This document shows positions 17,607 to 26,254 of a DNA stretch of 64,000 bases, in pieces (the first letter of the stretch is position 1; each line of letters starts with the position of its first letter). The notes under the pieces were generated by a model that was given only the letters and a program-made list of their open reading frames with translations, was not told where the DNA came from and ran no database searches. This stretch comes from UBA1413 sp964552955 (GTDB lineage: Bacteria; Bacteroidota; Bacteroidia; Bacteroidales; Prolixibacteraceae): the NCBI GenBank assembly GCA_964552955.1, contig CAZKIU010000007.1, positions 1 to 64,000 of the forward strand. The letters run 5' to 3'. The position numbers were made by a program, and so were the translations under genes.

Positions 17607-18557
17607 TCAGAAATTCTCTTCCAGGATCATTTTAAGGACGGCCATGGCCGACCATTCCCGGTTGGCCGCCTCCTGGATCACCACGGAAGCCTGGCTGTCG
17701 ATCACCTCGTCGGTGACAATCATATTTCTTCGCACGGGGAGGCAGTGCATGAATTTTGCATTCCGGGTGAGGGCCATCTTTGAACTGTCGACCGTCCAGC
17801 TCTTTTCTTTAGAGTGGATTTGTCCATAGCTGGTATAGGAAGCCCAGTTTTTGGCATAGATGAAATCGGCATCCCTGAAGGCTTTCTCCTGATCATACTC
17901 CACGGGAAGGCCCTGCATGAATTCAGGGGCCAGTTCGTAGCCTTCGGGGTGGGTGACCACCATTTCATACCCTGCCCTGACCATCCATTCAATAAAGGAA
18001 TTGGGCACGGCCTGCGGCAAGGCCCTTGGATGAGGGGCCCAGGTGAGCACCACTTTGGGGCGTTCCCGGTCCTTTAACTCCTCAATGGTCATCAGGTCGG
18101 CAAAACTCTGCAACGGATGACGGGTGGCCGCTTCCATGCTCACCACCGGCACCCCGGCGTAGTCGATAAACTGGTTGAGGATCTTCTCCCCGTAATCCTC
18201 CTCCCTGCTGCGGAAACGGGCAAAGGAACGCACCCCGATGATATCGCAATAGGAGCCGATGACCGGCACGGCCTCTCTCAGATGTTCGGGCTTGTCACCA
18301 TCCATCACCACCCCCAGTTCTGTCTCGAGTTGCCACCCATCATCGTTGACATTCAATACCATGGTGTTCATCCCCAGGTTCATGGCTGCCTTCTGGGTAC
18401 TCAGGCGGGTGCGGAGACTGGAATTGAAGAAGATGAGTACCATTGTTTTATTCCTTCCCAGATGGGTGTAGGCATAAGGATTTTTTTTGACATCGAAGGC
18501 CACCTCCAGGGCTTTCTTCAGGTCAGGAACGTCATTGACGGATGTGAAATGTCTCAT
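17607..18557 (-). CDS. argF': N-succinylornithine carbamoyltransferase
   Basis: 316 residues. Carbamoyl-phosphate loop FFNSSLRTRLSTQ (about 43-55), HPLQSFAD and the late Cys loop FMHCLPVRRN are typical of transcarbamylases, but the substrate region is that of the acylated-ornithine group. In DGDKPEHLREA residue 90 is Pro; in the Bacteroides fragilis enzyme Pro90 selects succinyl-ornithine, while the Xanthomonas acetylornithine enzyme has Glu there (established structural work). This supports succinylated intermediates in the arginine pathway. It lies between proA (89 bp upstream) and hisA (4 bp downstream). Carbamoyl phosphate would come from carAB in the same window. Confidence 0.92.
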   Translation of the reverse strand: MRHFTSVNDVPDLKKALEVAFDVKKNPYAYTHLGRNKTMVLIFFNSSLRTRLSTQKAAMNLGMNTMVLNVNDDGWQLETELGVVMDGDKPEHLREAVPVIGSYCDIIGVRSFARFRSREEDYGEKILNQFIDYAGVPVVSMEAATRHPLQSFADLMTIEELKDRERPKVVLTWAPHPRALPQAVPNSFIEWMVRAGYEMVVTHPEGYELAPEFMQGLPVEYDQEKAFRDADFIYAKNWASYTSYGQIHSKEKSWTVDSSKMALTRNAKFMHCLPVRRNMIVTDEVIDSQASVVIQEAANREWSAMAVLKMILEENF

Positions 18558-18646
18558 TTGTCTTTATTAACCGTTATTTGTTGCTTTTCAGTATGGTTTG
18601 TTTGCTATGACCAGGTGGCCCGGGGCAGGGAGTGGTCATTTTCTTC

Positions 18647-19894
18647 TTACGGCCGGGTATGGCCCTGGCCGGTCACCATCCACTTATAAGTGGTGAGTTC
18701 CCGCAGTGCCATGGGGCCCCGGGCATGCAGTTTCTGTGTACTGATGCCAATTTCGGCACCCAGTCCGAACTGTTCCCCGTCGGTGAAAGCGGTGGAAGCG
18801 TTGACGTAAACCACGGCAGCGTCGACCTTCTGACAGAACCTGCCGGCGGTCACCTGATTGCCGGTCAGGATAGCTTCGCTGTGGCGGGAACTGTAACGGC
18901 CGATATGGTCCAGGGCTTCCCCGAGGTTATCCACTGTTTTGATGGCCATTCGCAGGGATAAATACTCAGTCCCCCAGGAATCGGGAGTGGCTTTCTGCAA
19001 CAGCGATGATGGATAATGGCCCTGCAAGGCCTGGAAGGCCGGAACATCAGCAAAGAGGATCACCTCCTTCCCGGCGAGAAGAGCTGTCAGCTGCGGAAGT
19101 TCTCCCAGGCGGTCCCTGTGGATAATCAGGCAGTCGAGCGCATTGCATACCGACGGGCGACGGGTCTTGGCATTGAAAATAATGGCTGCCCCGGAGGCTG
19201 CATCCCCTTCCAGATCGAAATAGGTATGGCAGATCCCTGCCCCCGTCTCTATCACCGGAACCGTGGCATGTTCCCTGACATAATCAATCAATCCCTGACT
19301 TCCGCGCGGTATGATCAGGTCGATATATCCCCTGGCTTCCAGCATCTGCCGGGTCTCCTCCCTGCCGGCCGGAAGCAGCGTAACCACATCCACGGGGAAA
19401 GCATGTCTTTCCAGCACCCCCCTGATGACACCGAGGATGGCGTTGTTGGAGTGATGGGCATCGCTCCCGCCCTTCAGCACGCAACCATTGCCTGATTTCA
19501 GGCAGAGACTGAAGACGTCAAAGGTTACATTGGGGCGGGCTTCATAAATGATGCCGATCACCCCGAAGGGGACGGTCACTCTTTTGATATGAAGGCCATC
19601 CGCCCGGAGATAATCTGACAGGGTCTCTCCCAGGGGAGAGGGAAGGGCTGCCACCTGCCTGATGCCGGCGGCAATGGCTTCAATTCTTCCGGAGGTAAGC
19701 TGCAACCTGTCGTAACGGGGGTCGGCGGGATCCATCTTTTCCAGGTCCTTCCGGTTCTCTTCCAGAATGCAGGACACCGACTGCTCTGCGGTATCGGCCA
19801 GGTCGTTCAGCAAGGCTGAAATCTGCTCTGCACTGCAGAGCGTGAGCCACGATGCTGCTTTCCGTGTTTTCTCCAGAAGAGGTATAATATCCAT
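18647..19894 (-). CDS. proA: Glutamate-5-semialdehyde dehydrogenase (gamma-glutamyl phosphate reductase)
   Basis: About 415 residues, an aldehyde-dehydrogenase fold. Recognisable blocks are VPFGVIGIIYEARPNVTFDV, SLCLKSGNGCVLKGGSDA, IPRGSQGLIDYV and the catalytic Cys in TRRPSVCNALDC. It reduces gamma-glutamyl phosphate with NADPH in proline synthesis. The ATG at 19894 (MDIIPLLEK) lies 7 bp after the proB stop; longer in-frame starts would run into proB. Confidence 0.95.
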   Translation of the reverse strand: MDIIPLLEKTRKAASWLTLCSAEQISALLNDLADTAEQSVSCILEENRKDLEKMDPADPRYDRLQLTSGRIEAIAAGIRQVAALPSPLGETLSDYLRADGLHIKRVTVPFGVIGIIYEARPNVTFDVFSLCLKSGNGCVLKGGSDAHHSNNAILGVIRGVLERHAFPVDVVTLLPAGREETRQMLEARGYIDLIIPRGSQGLIDYVREHATVPVIETGAGICHTYFDLEGDAASGAAIIFNAKTRRPSVCNALDCLIIHRDRLGELPQLTALLAGKEVILFADVPAFQALQGHYPSSLLQKATPDSWGTEYLSLRMAIKTVDNLGEALDHIGRYSSRHSEAILTGNQVTAGRFCQKVDAAVVYVNASTAFTDGEQFGLGAEIGISTQKLHARGPMALRELTTYKWMVTGQGHTRP

Positions 19895-19901
19895 GCCCGG
19901 G

Positions 19902-20996
19902 TTATTTTCCGTTTTCAAGATAAAGATAGTCATAATGGATGAGCGGCTGCTGGTGGGGGGCAATTCTTTCCCTTTCCAGCCGCTCGGAGCTGTAATGGGC
20001 CCTGCCTATCCCCAGCATGTGGTTTTCCTCGTCCAGGATCCGGAGCAGATCACCGCTCCGGAAGGCTCCGTCGACCATCACCACGCCTACAGGAAGCAGG
20101 CTGACGGCCTTATCGGAGAGGAGGGCTTCGGCGGCCCCCCGGTTGATGGTCACCGAAGCCTTGGCAAAGGACCCCGAATAGGCGATCCAGTTCTTGACCC
20201 CCGAGACGTTTTTCCTGCCCGGAACAAAAAAGGTGTGGGGAACCTCCCTGGAGGGGTCCATAATATCGGCCAGGATGTTATCGCGGTTGCCGTTGGCCAC
20301 GTGGACGGCCACGCCGCTGCCGGCGGCCTTACGGGCAATACGGAGCTTGGTTTTCATGCCGCCGCGCCCGAAACCCGACTTCTCTCTCGTAATGTGAATC
20401 GCCTCATCTTCAAAATCAGGGTGGATCACCGGTATGATTTTCGACCCGGTATCTGCCGGATTACCGTCGTAAACCCCGTCGACATTGCTCAGAATGATCA
20501 GCGCTTCGCTCCCTGCCAGGGTAGCCATTAATCCCGAAAGTTCATCGTTGTCGGTGAACATCAGCTCGGTCACCGAGATGGTGTCGTTCTCGTTGACGAT
20601 GGGAATCACCTTGTTCTCGAGCAGGGTGTTGATGCAGTTTTTCATGTTGAGGTAATGGCTGCGGCTCGAGAAGTTTTCTTTGGTGAGCAGCACCTGTGCG
20701 CATACCAGTCCATGTTCCCTGAAAAAGTCAGAATAGCGGCTCATGAGTTTGACCTGTCCCAGGGCGGCCCACAGTTGGCGGGCGGAGACGGCGTCGGTTT
20801 TGCGTGAGGGGGTGAGGATGGCCTTTCCTGAGGCTACGGCCCCGGAGGTGACCAGCACCACTTCCACGCCCTGGTGATGAAGGGAGGCGATCTGGTCGAC
20901 CAGATGGGCGATCCGGGCCACGTTAAGGGTACCGTCTTCCCGGGCCAGAATGTTGCTTCCCGCCTTGACGGTGATTTTTTTATAGCGGAGTGCCAT
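19902..20996 (-). CDS. proB: Glutamate 5-kinase with PUA domain
   Basis: 364 residues. The amino-acid kinase domain (about 5-255) has VKAGSNIL, LVTSGAVASGKAIL, VNENDTIS and GRGGMKTKL; the C-terminal PUA domain (about 275-355) has GAAEALLSDKAVSLLPVGVV and IGRAHYSSERL. It phosphorylates glutamate for proline synthesis and is usually feedback-inhibited by proline. The start overlaps the proC stop by one base (TGATG), a sign of translational coupling. Confidence 0.95.
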   Translation of the reverse strand: MALRYKKITVKAGSNILAREDGTLNVARIAHLVDQIASLHHQGVEVVLVTSGAVASGKAILTPSRKTDAVSARQLWAALGQVKLMSRYSDFFREHGLVCAQVLLTKENFSSRSHYLNMKNCINTLLENKVIPIVNENDTISVTELMFTDNDELSGLMATLAGSEALIILSNVDGVYDGNPADTGSKIIPVIHPDFEDEAIHITREKSGFGRGGMKTKLRIARKAAGSGVAVHVANGNRDNILADIMDPSREVPHTFFVPGRKNVSGVKNWIAYSGSFAKASVTINRGAAEALLSDKAVSLLPVGVVMVDGAFRSGDLLRILDEENHMLGIGRAHYSSERLERERIAPHQQPLIHYDYLYLENGK

Positions 20997-21805
20997 CAGC
21001 CAGGGTTTTCGAGTTTTTCTATTTTCTTATAGGAGGCCAGGAGTCCCTGGATGAGGGAAGCACTGAATCCCTTATTCTCCATCTCATTAAGTCCGGTGAT
21101 GGTCACACCCCGGGGGGTGGTGACCTTGTCTATTTCCTTTTCGGGGTGATTACCGGTTTCCAGGACCAGGCGGGCTGCTCCCAGGACCGTTTGCGCGGTG
21201 ATGAACTGGGCCAGTTCTGCCCCGAAGCCTATCTCAACGCCTCCCTGCATGGCTGCACGGATGTAGCGCAGGGCATAGGCAATACCACAGGAAGCCAGAA
21301 CTGTGGCTGCTGCCATCAGCTCATCAGGGATGATGGCCGTGCGTCCCATCCTGTTGAAGAGCTCCACCACCCGTTGCTGGTGCTGGTCATCACTGCCGTT
21401 GGTGGAAATCAGGGTCATCGATTCTCTCAGGGCGATGGCGGTATTGGGCATGGCCCTGAACAAGGCAATGGTGGTGCCGGTGACCTCCTGCAACTCGCGT
21501 AGTTCCACGCCGGCCACCAGGGAAATGAGGATTGTGCCGCCGCCAAGGGCCGGGGTGATCTGCCGCAGGATCTCCATCACCTGATAGGGTTTTACCGCCA
21601 GCAGGACGATGCCCGCATCACGTACCGCACTCACATTGTCGGAAGTGGTGTGCACCCCCTTATCGCGCAACGGTTGCAACAGACCGGTACGCCGCCGCGT
21701 GACCGTCAGGTTCCCCGGTTCTACACCGCCCGAATGAAGAAGCCCTTCGGCGATCGCCGTTCCCAGGTTGCCTCCTCCGATGATGGTTATCTTGTTGGTA
21801 TTCAT
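20996..21805 (-). CDS. proC: Pyrroline-5-carboxylate reductase
   Basis: 269 residues. Rossmann motif IIGGGNLGTAIAEGLL (about 8-23), AVKPYQV, RAMPNTA and the C-terminal ETGNHPEKEIDKVTTPRGVT with GLNEMENKGF are diagnostic. It reduces pyrroline-5-carboxylate to proline. With proB and proA it gives the whole glutamate-to-proline route inside the arginine cluster. Its ATG (21805-21803) is the last three bases of a dispersed two-hairpin repeat, suggesting that the leader of this gene was replaced or is regulated through that element. Confidence 0.95.
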   Translation of the reverse strand: MNTNKITIIGGGNLGTAIAEGLLHSGGVEPGNLTVTRRRTGLLQPLRDKGVHTTSDNVSAVRDAGIVLLAVKPYQVMEILRQITPALGGGTILISLVAGVELRELQEVTGTTIALFRAMPNTAIALRESMTLISTNGSDDQHQQRVVELFNRMGRTAIIPDELMAAATVLASCGIAYALRYIRAAMQGGVEIGFGAELAQFITAQTVLGAARLVLETGNHPEKEIDKVTTPRGVTITGLNEMENKGFSASLIQGLLASYKKIEKLENPG

Positions 21806-21904
21806 CTGTTTAAATTATGTCGTTCATATGGTCCATTCCGTGAAACAGATGTAATGACCATGTGATTAATCATATCGGTTGGTTCATAATCGTGCATGGT
21901 CATT
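21803..21904 (-). repeat. Dispersed two-hairpin leader repeat, copy 2
   Basis: Two adjacent stem-loops: CATCTGTTT (21803-21811) with AAACAGATG (21843-21851), loop 31; and AATGACCATG (21853-21862) with CATGGTCATT (21895-21904), loop 32. Both stems are perfect. It lies between the argD stop and the proC start and shares order and orientation with copies at 4543-4680 and 40496-40599. Confidence 0.8.
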
Positions 21905-21979
21905 TCATGGTCTATTGCGCTTATTGTTCCTTGTTTCGTTTTATCTTTCAGCCGGAATGGCGGTTTTTACTCCTCCTGC

Positions 21980-23107
21980 TCATTTTGTGAGGATGCTGAA
22001 AAGGGCATCTGCAAAAGCGCCGGCCTGCTCCAGTGTCAGTGACAGGGGAGGGAGGAGCCTGATGGTGTTACTCCCGCTGACGCCGGTAAAAATATGACGT
22101 TCATGGAGCAACCGGTCGCGGATGGGTTTGACCGGTTCCTGAAATTCAAGGCCGATCATCAGTCCGCGCCCCCGGACTTCAAATAGCTCCCCACCGGCCA
22201 GCAGCCGCTGCATGAGATAATGGCCAACGGTAGCTGCATTGTCCACCAGTTTTTCCTCCTCCATCACTTCCAGGACGGCGATGGCCGCCGCGCAGGCGAG
22301 GTGATTGCCCCCGAAGGTGGTCCCCAGCATCCCATGATGCGCCTCTATTTCCGGGGTGATCAGTACCCCCCCGATGGGAAAACCATTGCCCATACCCTTG
22401 GCCATGGTGATGATATCGGGGGTCACCCCCTCGTACTGGTGGGCGAAGAACCGGCCGGTACGGCCATAACCGCTCTGGATCTCGTCGAGGATCAGCAGGG
22501 CTCCGTTCTCACGGCATAGCTTTTGGATGTCGGCCAGGAAGCCCGGGGCCGGAAGCCGGATGCCCCCGATCCCCTGGATCCCCTCCACGAGGATGCCGGC
22601 GATGGCGTTGTCGCGAAAAGCCTCCCTTACCGCTTCCAGATCGTTGAAGGGCAGTATCAGCGCATTCCCACTCTGGTTGACTGGAGCCACAATCTTCGGA
22701 TTATCGGTCAGGGCTACCGCCGCTGAGGTACGCCCATGAAATCCCTTGCTGAAGGCAATGAATTTCTTCCTGCCCGTGACAAAAGAGGCCAGCTTGATGG
22801 CATTTTCATTGGCTTCGGCCCCTGAATTACACAGGAAAAGACGGTATCCGGGATAACCGCACTGGTTGCCCAGCAGGCGGGCCAGTTCCACTTGCAGCGG
22901 ATTCTGCACCGAATTGGAGTAAAAGCCGATTTTATCCAACTGACGGCTGATGCTTTCCACGTAACGGGGATGGGTGTGCCCGATGGAAATTACTGCATGG
23001 CCCCCGTAGAGGTCGAGATAGGGTTGGCCGCTGGTGTCCCATACCGTGCACCCTGAAGCGCGCTCAGGGGTGACATCCAGCAGCGGATATACGTCAAATA
23101 GTTCCAT
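21980..23107 (-). CDS. argD: Acyl-ornithine aminotransferase (acetyl/succinylornithine)
   Basis: About 375 residues, class III PLP aminotransferase. LYGGHAVISIGHTHPRYVE, LFLCNSGAEANENAIKLA, LDEIQSGYGRTG and the PLP Lys in DIITMAKGMGNGFPIGG are visible, ending TGVSGSNTIRLLPPL. It converts N-acyl-glutamate semialdehyde to N-acylornithine; with the succinyl-type carbamoyltransferase downstream the substrate is probably the succinyl form. The ATG at 23107 (MELFDVYPLLDV) matches Bacteroides homologues better than the one at 23125. Confidence 0.94.
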   Translation of the reverse strand: MELFDVYPLLDVTPERASGCTVWDTSGQPYLDLYGGHAVISIGHTHPRYVESISRQLDKIGFYSNSVQNPLQVELARLLGNQCGYPGYRLFLCNSGAEANENAIKLASFVTGRKKFIAFSKGFHGRTSAAVALTDNPKIVAPVNQSGNALILPFNDLEAVREAFRDNAIAGILVEGIQGIGGIRLPAPGFLADIQKLCRENGALLILDEIQSGYGRTGRFFAHQYEGVTPDIITMAKGMGNGFPIGGVLITPEIEAHHGMLGTTFGGNHLACAAAIAVLEVMEEEKLVDNAATVGHYLMQRLLAGGELFEVRGRGLMIGLEFQEPVKPIRDRLLHERHIFTGVSGSNTIRLLPPLSLTLEQAGAFADALFSILTK

Positions 23108-23218
23108 TTTTATCAATTCAATCATTCATATTAATCCATACTTGGGCTCTCTTTGCGGGAGGACCTTTGGCTGTCCGAACGGCCTGGTCGGGTATTTGGT
23201 CACTCCCCCTGTCACCGC

Positions 23219-23306
23219 TCAGAAGGCTGCGGGTTTCAGCCTGAGCTACCGGTCTTCGCTGAACAGCGAATCTGTCCTTCAATTCAGAAGGCTGCGGGTT
23301 TCAGCC
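23219..23306. repeat. 23-bp exact duplication of the argC 3' end
   Basis: TCAGAAGGCTGCGGGTTTCAG followed by CC occurs at 23284-23306, where it contains the argC stop codon, and again at 23219-23241. Between them lies a perfect 7-bp inverted repeat TTCGCTG/CAGCGAA (about 23255-23270). The copy looks like a local duplication. Confidence 0.8.
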
Positions 23307-24258
23307 GGAGCCCGCAGCGCTCATCCCACCCGGCCATCAGGTTCATGTTCTGGACCGCTTGTCCGGAAGCTCCCTTGAGGAGGTTGTCGGTGACGGAGAT
23401 GATCACCAGCTGATGGTTGTGTTTCTCGGTGTAAACCAGCGCTTTGTTGGTGTTGACCACCTGTTTCAGGGAGGGGTTGAGCGTCGTGACCACCGTAAAG
23501 GGGTGTTCCTGGTAATACCGGGAATAGAGATCCAGGGCATCCTCAGCGGAGCCGCTGAAGCGGGTGTAGGCACTCACGAAGATGCCCCGGGTGTGGTTCC
23601 CCCTGATGGGCACGAAGTTGAATTCCTGGTCAAAGCCGGGCTGGAGCTGGCCCAGGCTCTGGAGGATTTCTTCCTGATGCTGGTGTTCAAAAATCTTGTA
23701 AGCGCTCAGGTTTCCCTCGCGGTAGCTGAAGTGGGTTGTTGTGGTCGGCTGCTGGCCTGCGCCTGTAGATCCGGTGATGGCCTGCACATGAACGGCCTCA
23801 TGGAGGAGGCCTGCGGCCGCCAGGGGCAGCAGGGCCAGTTGGATACCCGTGGCAAAACAGCCCGGATTGGCTACCTTAAGGGCGGTGCGTATCTTTTCCC
23901 GGTTGAGTTCCGGCAGTCCGTAGACGAAGCTATGGCTGGCGTCACTGATCCGGAAATCGGCACTCAGGTCGATGATCCTCATCCCGGAGGGGAGGGGCGT
24001 CTGCTCCAGGAAAACCCTGGACTTTCCGTGCCCCTGGCAGAGAAAAATCAGATCCGCCTCTTCATACCGGGGTTCACCGGTGAAGCGCAGGGGGGTCTCT
24101 CCCAGCAAGTCATCATGAACGGCCGTCACCGGCTGCCCGGCATGACTGGTACTCTGTACAAAGGCCACCTCCACCCGGGGATGGTTCAGCAGGATACGGA
24201 TCAGCTCACCCGCGGTATAGCCGGCACCTCCCACAATCCCGATTCTTATTTTTTCCAT
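23284..24258 (-). CDS. argC: N-acyl-gamma-glutamyl-phosphate reductase
   Basis: 324 residues. NADP-binding start IRIGIVGGAGYTAGELIRIL, catalytic Cys in VANPGCFATGIQLAL, TGSTGAGQQP and FVPIRGNHTRGI are family marks. It reduces the acyl-glutamyl phosphate made by ArgB (not in this window). The ATG at 24258 (MEKIRIGIVGG) is chosen as the family start; longer reading would add about 36 residues lacking similarity. 70 bp separate it from argG, and a 23-bp duplicate of its 3' end lies downstream. Confidence 0.95.
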   Translation of the reverse strand: MEKIRIGIVGGAGYTAGELIRILLNHPRVEVAFVQSTSHAGQPVTAVHDDLLGETPLRFTGEPRYEEADLIFLCQGHGKSRVFLEQTPLPSGMRIIDLSADFRISDASHSFVYGLPELNREKIRTALKVANPGCFATGIQLALLPLAAAGLLHEAVHVQAITGSTGAGQQPTTTTHFSYREGNLSAYKIFEHQHQEEILQSLGQLQPGFDQEFNFVPIRGNHTRGIFVSAYTRFSGSAEDALDLYSRYYQEHPFTVVTTLNPSLKQVVNTNKALVYTEKHNHQLVIISVTDNLLKGASGQAVQNMNLMAGWDERCGLRLKPAAF

Positions 24259-24328
24259 GCTCTCCCTTCCATTCAATGTTATGTGTTGCTCAAAGGCGCT
24301 ATTTCGCGTAGTCTGCAGGCGGTGGGCC

Positions 24329-25519
24329 TCAGGGTTTGTTGACGGTGTAATAGATCTTCTGGGCATTCCCCAGGATGGCCGTGAATCCCTTCACGTCGTC
24401 GCCCGTCCAGGCTTTGCTTTCCTCGCCATAGTGACCGAAGACCGGGCTCATCAGGTCGTTGGGTGATTCGATGCCCTTGAGTTCGAAGCGGTAGGGTTGG
24501 AGCCTGAGGAGTACCTTGCCGTTGACGGTTTCCTGGGTGCTTTCGAGGAAGCTCTCCATGTTGCGCATCACCGGGTCGAGGTACATGGCTTCATGGATGA
24601 ACATGCCATACCAGTTGGCGATCTGTTCTTTCCAGTAGAGCTGCCATTTGGTGAGGGTATGTTTTTCGAGGAGATGATGGGCTTTGATGATCATCAGAGG
24701 GGCGGCAGCCTCAAAGCCGACCCTTCCCTTGATGCCGATGATGGTATCGCCGATATGCATGTCGCGGCCGATGGCCCAGGGGGCGGCGATCTCCTCCAGG
24801 GTGCGGATGGTTTCAGGCCCGCTGGAATATTCCTGACCATCGATGGCCTTGAGTTCCCCTTTTACAAAGGTGAGCTCCAGGTCACGTGACCCGGCGGCCG
24901 TCATAGGGGTGGGCCAGGCTTCCTCGGGAAGAGGTTGCGAGGAGGTCAGGGTCTCCCTGCCCCCGATGCTGGTGCCCCACAATCCCTGGTTGACAGAATA
25001 CTGCATGCGTGTGAAGTCATCCTCCACCCCATGTTCCCGCAGATAGGAGATCTCCTGGTCCCTGCTCAGTCCCAGATCCCGGATGGGGGTGATGATGTGG
25101 ATCCCCGGGGCCAGCACCTGGAAGGTCAGGTCAAAGCGCACCTGGTCGTTGCCGGCTCCAGTACTGCCGTGGGCGACATAACGGGCGCCTGTTTTTTTGG
25201 CATACTCAATGATGGCGATGGCCTGAAAGACCCGCTCCGAGCTCACCGATACAGGATAAGTATTGTTGCGCAATACATTGCCGTAAACCATGTAACGGAT
25301 GCATTTGTCATAATACTCATCTGTGATGTCCAGGGTGACATGTTCCAGGGCACCGAGGCGGTAGGCCTTTTCTTCGATTTTGCGGAGTTCTTCGGCCGAG
25401 AATCCTCCGGTGTTGGCGATTGCCGTGTAAACTTCAAAGCCTTTCTCTTCGGTCAGATATTTGACGCAAAACGAGGTGTCCAATCCGCCGCTAAAGGCAA
25501 GTACCAGTTTTTCCTTCAT
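24329..25519 (-). CDS. argG: Argininosuccinate synthase
   Basis: 396 residues. ATP loop LAFSGGLDTSFC (about 7-18), VAHGSTGAGNDQVRFDL and GIKGRVGFEAAA are diagnostic. It joins citrulline and aspartate. In the succinyl-type pathway the citrulline must first be deacylated, a role the argE-like deacylase at 40754 could fill. The start overlaps the GNAT gene by 4 bp (ATGA). argH is not in the window. Confidence 0.96.
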   Translation of the reverse strand: MKEKLVLAFSGGLDTSFCVKYLTEEKGFEVYTAIANTGGFSAEELRKIEEKAYRLGALEHVTLDITDEYYDKCIRYMVYGNVLRNNTYPVSVSSERVFQAIAIIEYAKKTGARYVAHGSTGAGNDQVRFDLTFQVLAPGIHIITPIRDLGLSRDQEISYLREHGVEDDFTRMQYSVNQGLWGTSIGGRETLTSSQPLPEEAWPTPMTAAGSRDLELTFVKGELKAIDGQEYSSGPETIRTLEEIAAPWAIGRDMHIGDTIIGIKGRVGFEAAAPLMIIKAHHLLEKHTLTKWQLYWKEQIANWYGMFIHEAMYLDPVMRNMESFLESTQETVNGKVLLRLQPYRFELKGIESPNDLMSPVFGHYGEESKAWTGDDVKGFTAILGNAQKIYYTVNKP

Positions 25520-26211
25520 GTTGTTTTATTTTCTTTTTTGTTTTTACGGTATTTCTCCAGAAGTTGAAGGGCATGCCTGGGATGGAGTTTGCTCAGGTAT
25601 TCGAGCAGAGATCTCTTTTTGATCTCGCTGCCGTTGCCGTTTTTTTCTGATTCCCATGCGGGATCATAAAGCATGCCGGTGCAGAGGCACTTGGTGCGGT
25701 TCATCCGCTGAAGGATGTCGTAGTTGACGCATCCCTGGCATCCCTTCCAGAAGGCGTCGTCATCGGTAAGCTCTGAATAGGTCACGGGGCGGTATCCCAG
25801 CGAATGGTTGATTTTCATCACCGCCAGGCCGGTGGTGAGCCCGAACAGTTTGGCCTCGGGGAATTTAGTTCGGGAGAGTTCAAAGGCTTTCTTCTTGATC
25901 TCCTTGGCCAGTCCGATCCCCCGGTAGACCGGGTTCACAATCAGTCCCGAGTTGGCTACATAACGGGCGGTTCCCCAGGATTCGATATAGCAGAACCCGG
26001 CGAATTCCTCCCCTTCGAGGGCGATGATGGCCTTGCCCTCCATCATTTTGGTGGCCAGGTAGTCATAGGTACGCCGGGCAATCCCCGTGCCCCTCTGCTT
26101 GGCGGCCGTGTCAATGGTGTCGTTGATGGTGTCAACATAACGGAGGTGCTTTTCACCCGCCACCTCAACGGTGATATTCTTCAATTCCTTGACTTGTTTC
26201 TCGTCTGTCAT
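25516..26211 (-). CDS. GNAT acyltransferase, candidate N-acyl(succinyl)glutamate synthase
   Basis: 231 residues. The GNAT fold spans about 12-170, with the acyl-CoA loop in NPVYRGIGLAKEIKKKAF. A Cys-rich segment follows (KGCQGCVNYD, TKCLCTGM) and a Lys-rich helical tail. It lies second in the cluster, after argR and coupled to argG by a 4-bp overlap, the same place as in Bacteroides clusters where a GNAT protein is believed to make the N-acylglutamate that starts the pathway. No argA or argJ is present here, so it probably makes N-succinylglutamate. The four cysteines may bind a metal or report redox state. Confidence 0.8.
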   Translation of the reverse strand: MTDEKQVKELKNITVEVAGEKHLRYVDTINDTIDTAAKQRGTGIARRTYDYLATKMMEGKAIIALEGEEFAGFCYIESWGTARYVANSGLIVNPVYRGIGLAKEIKKKAFELSRTKFPEAKLFGLTTGLAVMKINHSLGYRPVTYSELTDDDAFWKGCQGCVNYDILQRMNRTKCLCTGMLYDPAWESEKNGNGSEIKKRSLLEYLSKLHPRHALQLLEKYRKNKKENKTT

Positions 26212-26254
26212 GACCTCTGCTGCAAAAATATTAAACGTAATTCAAAATAAAGCA

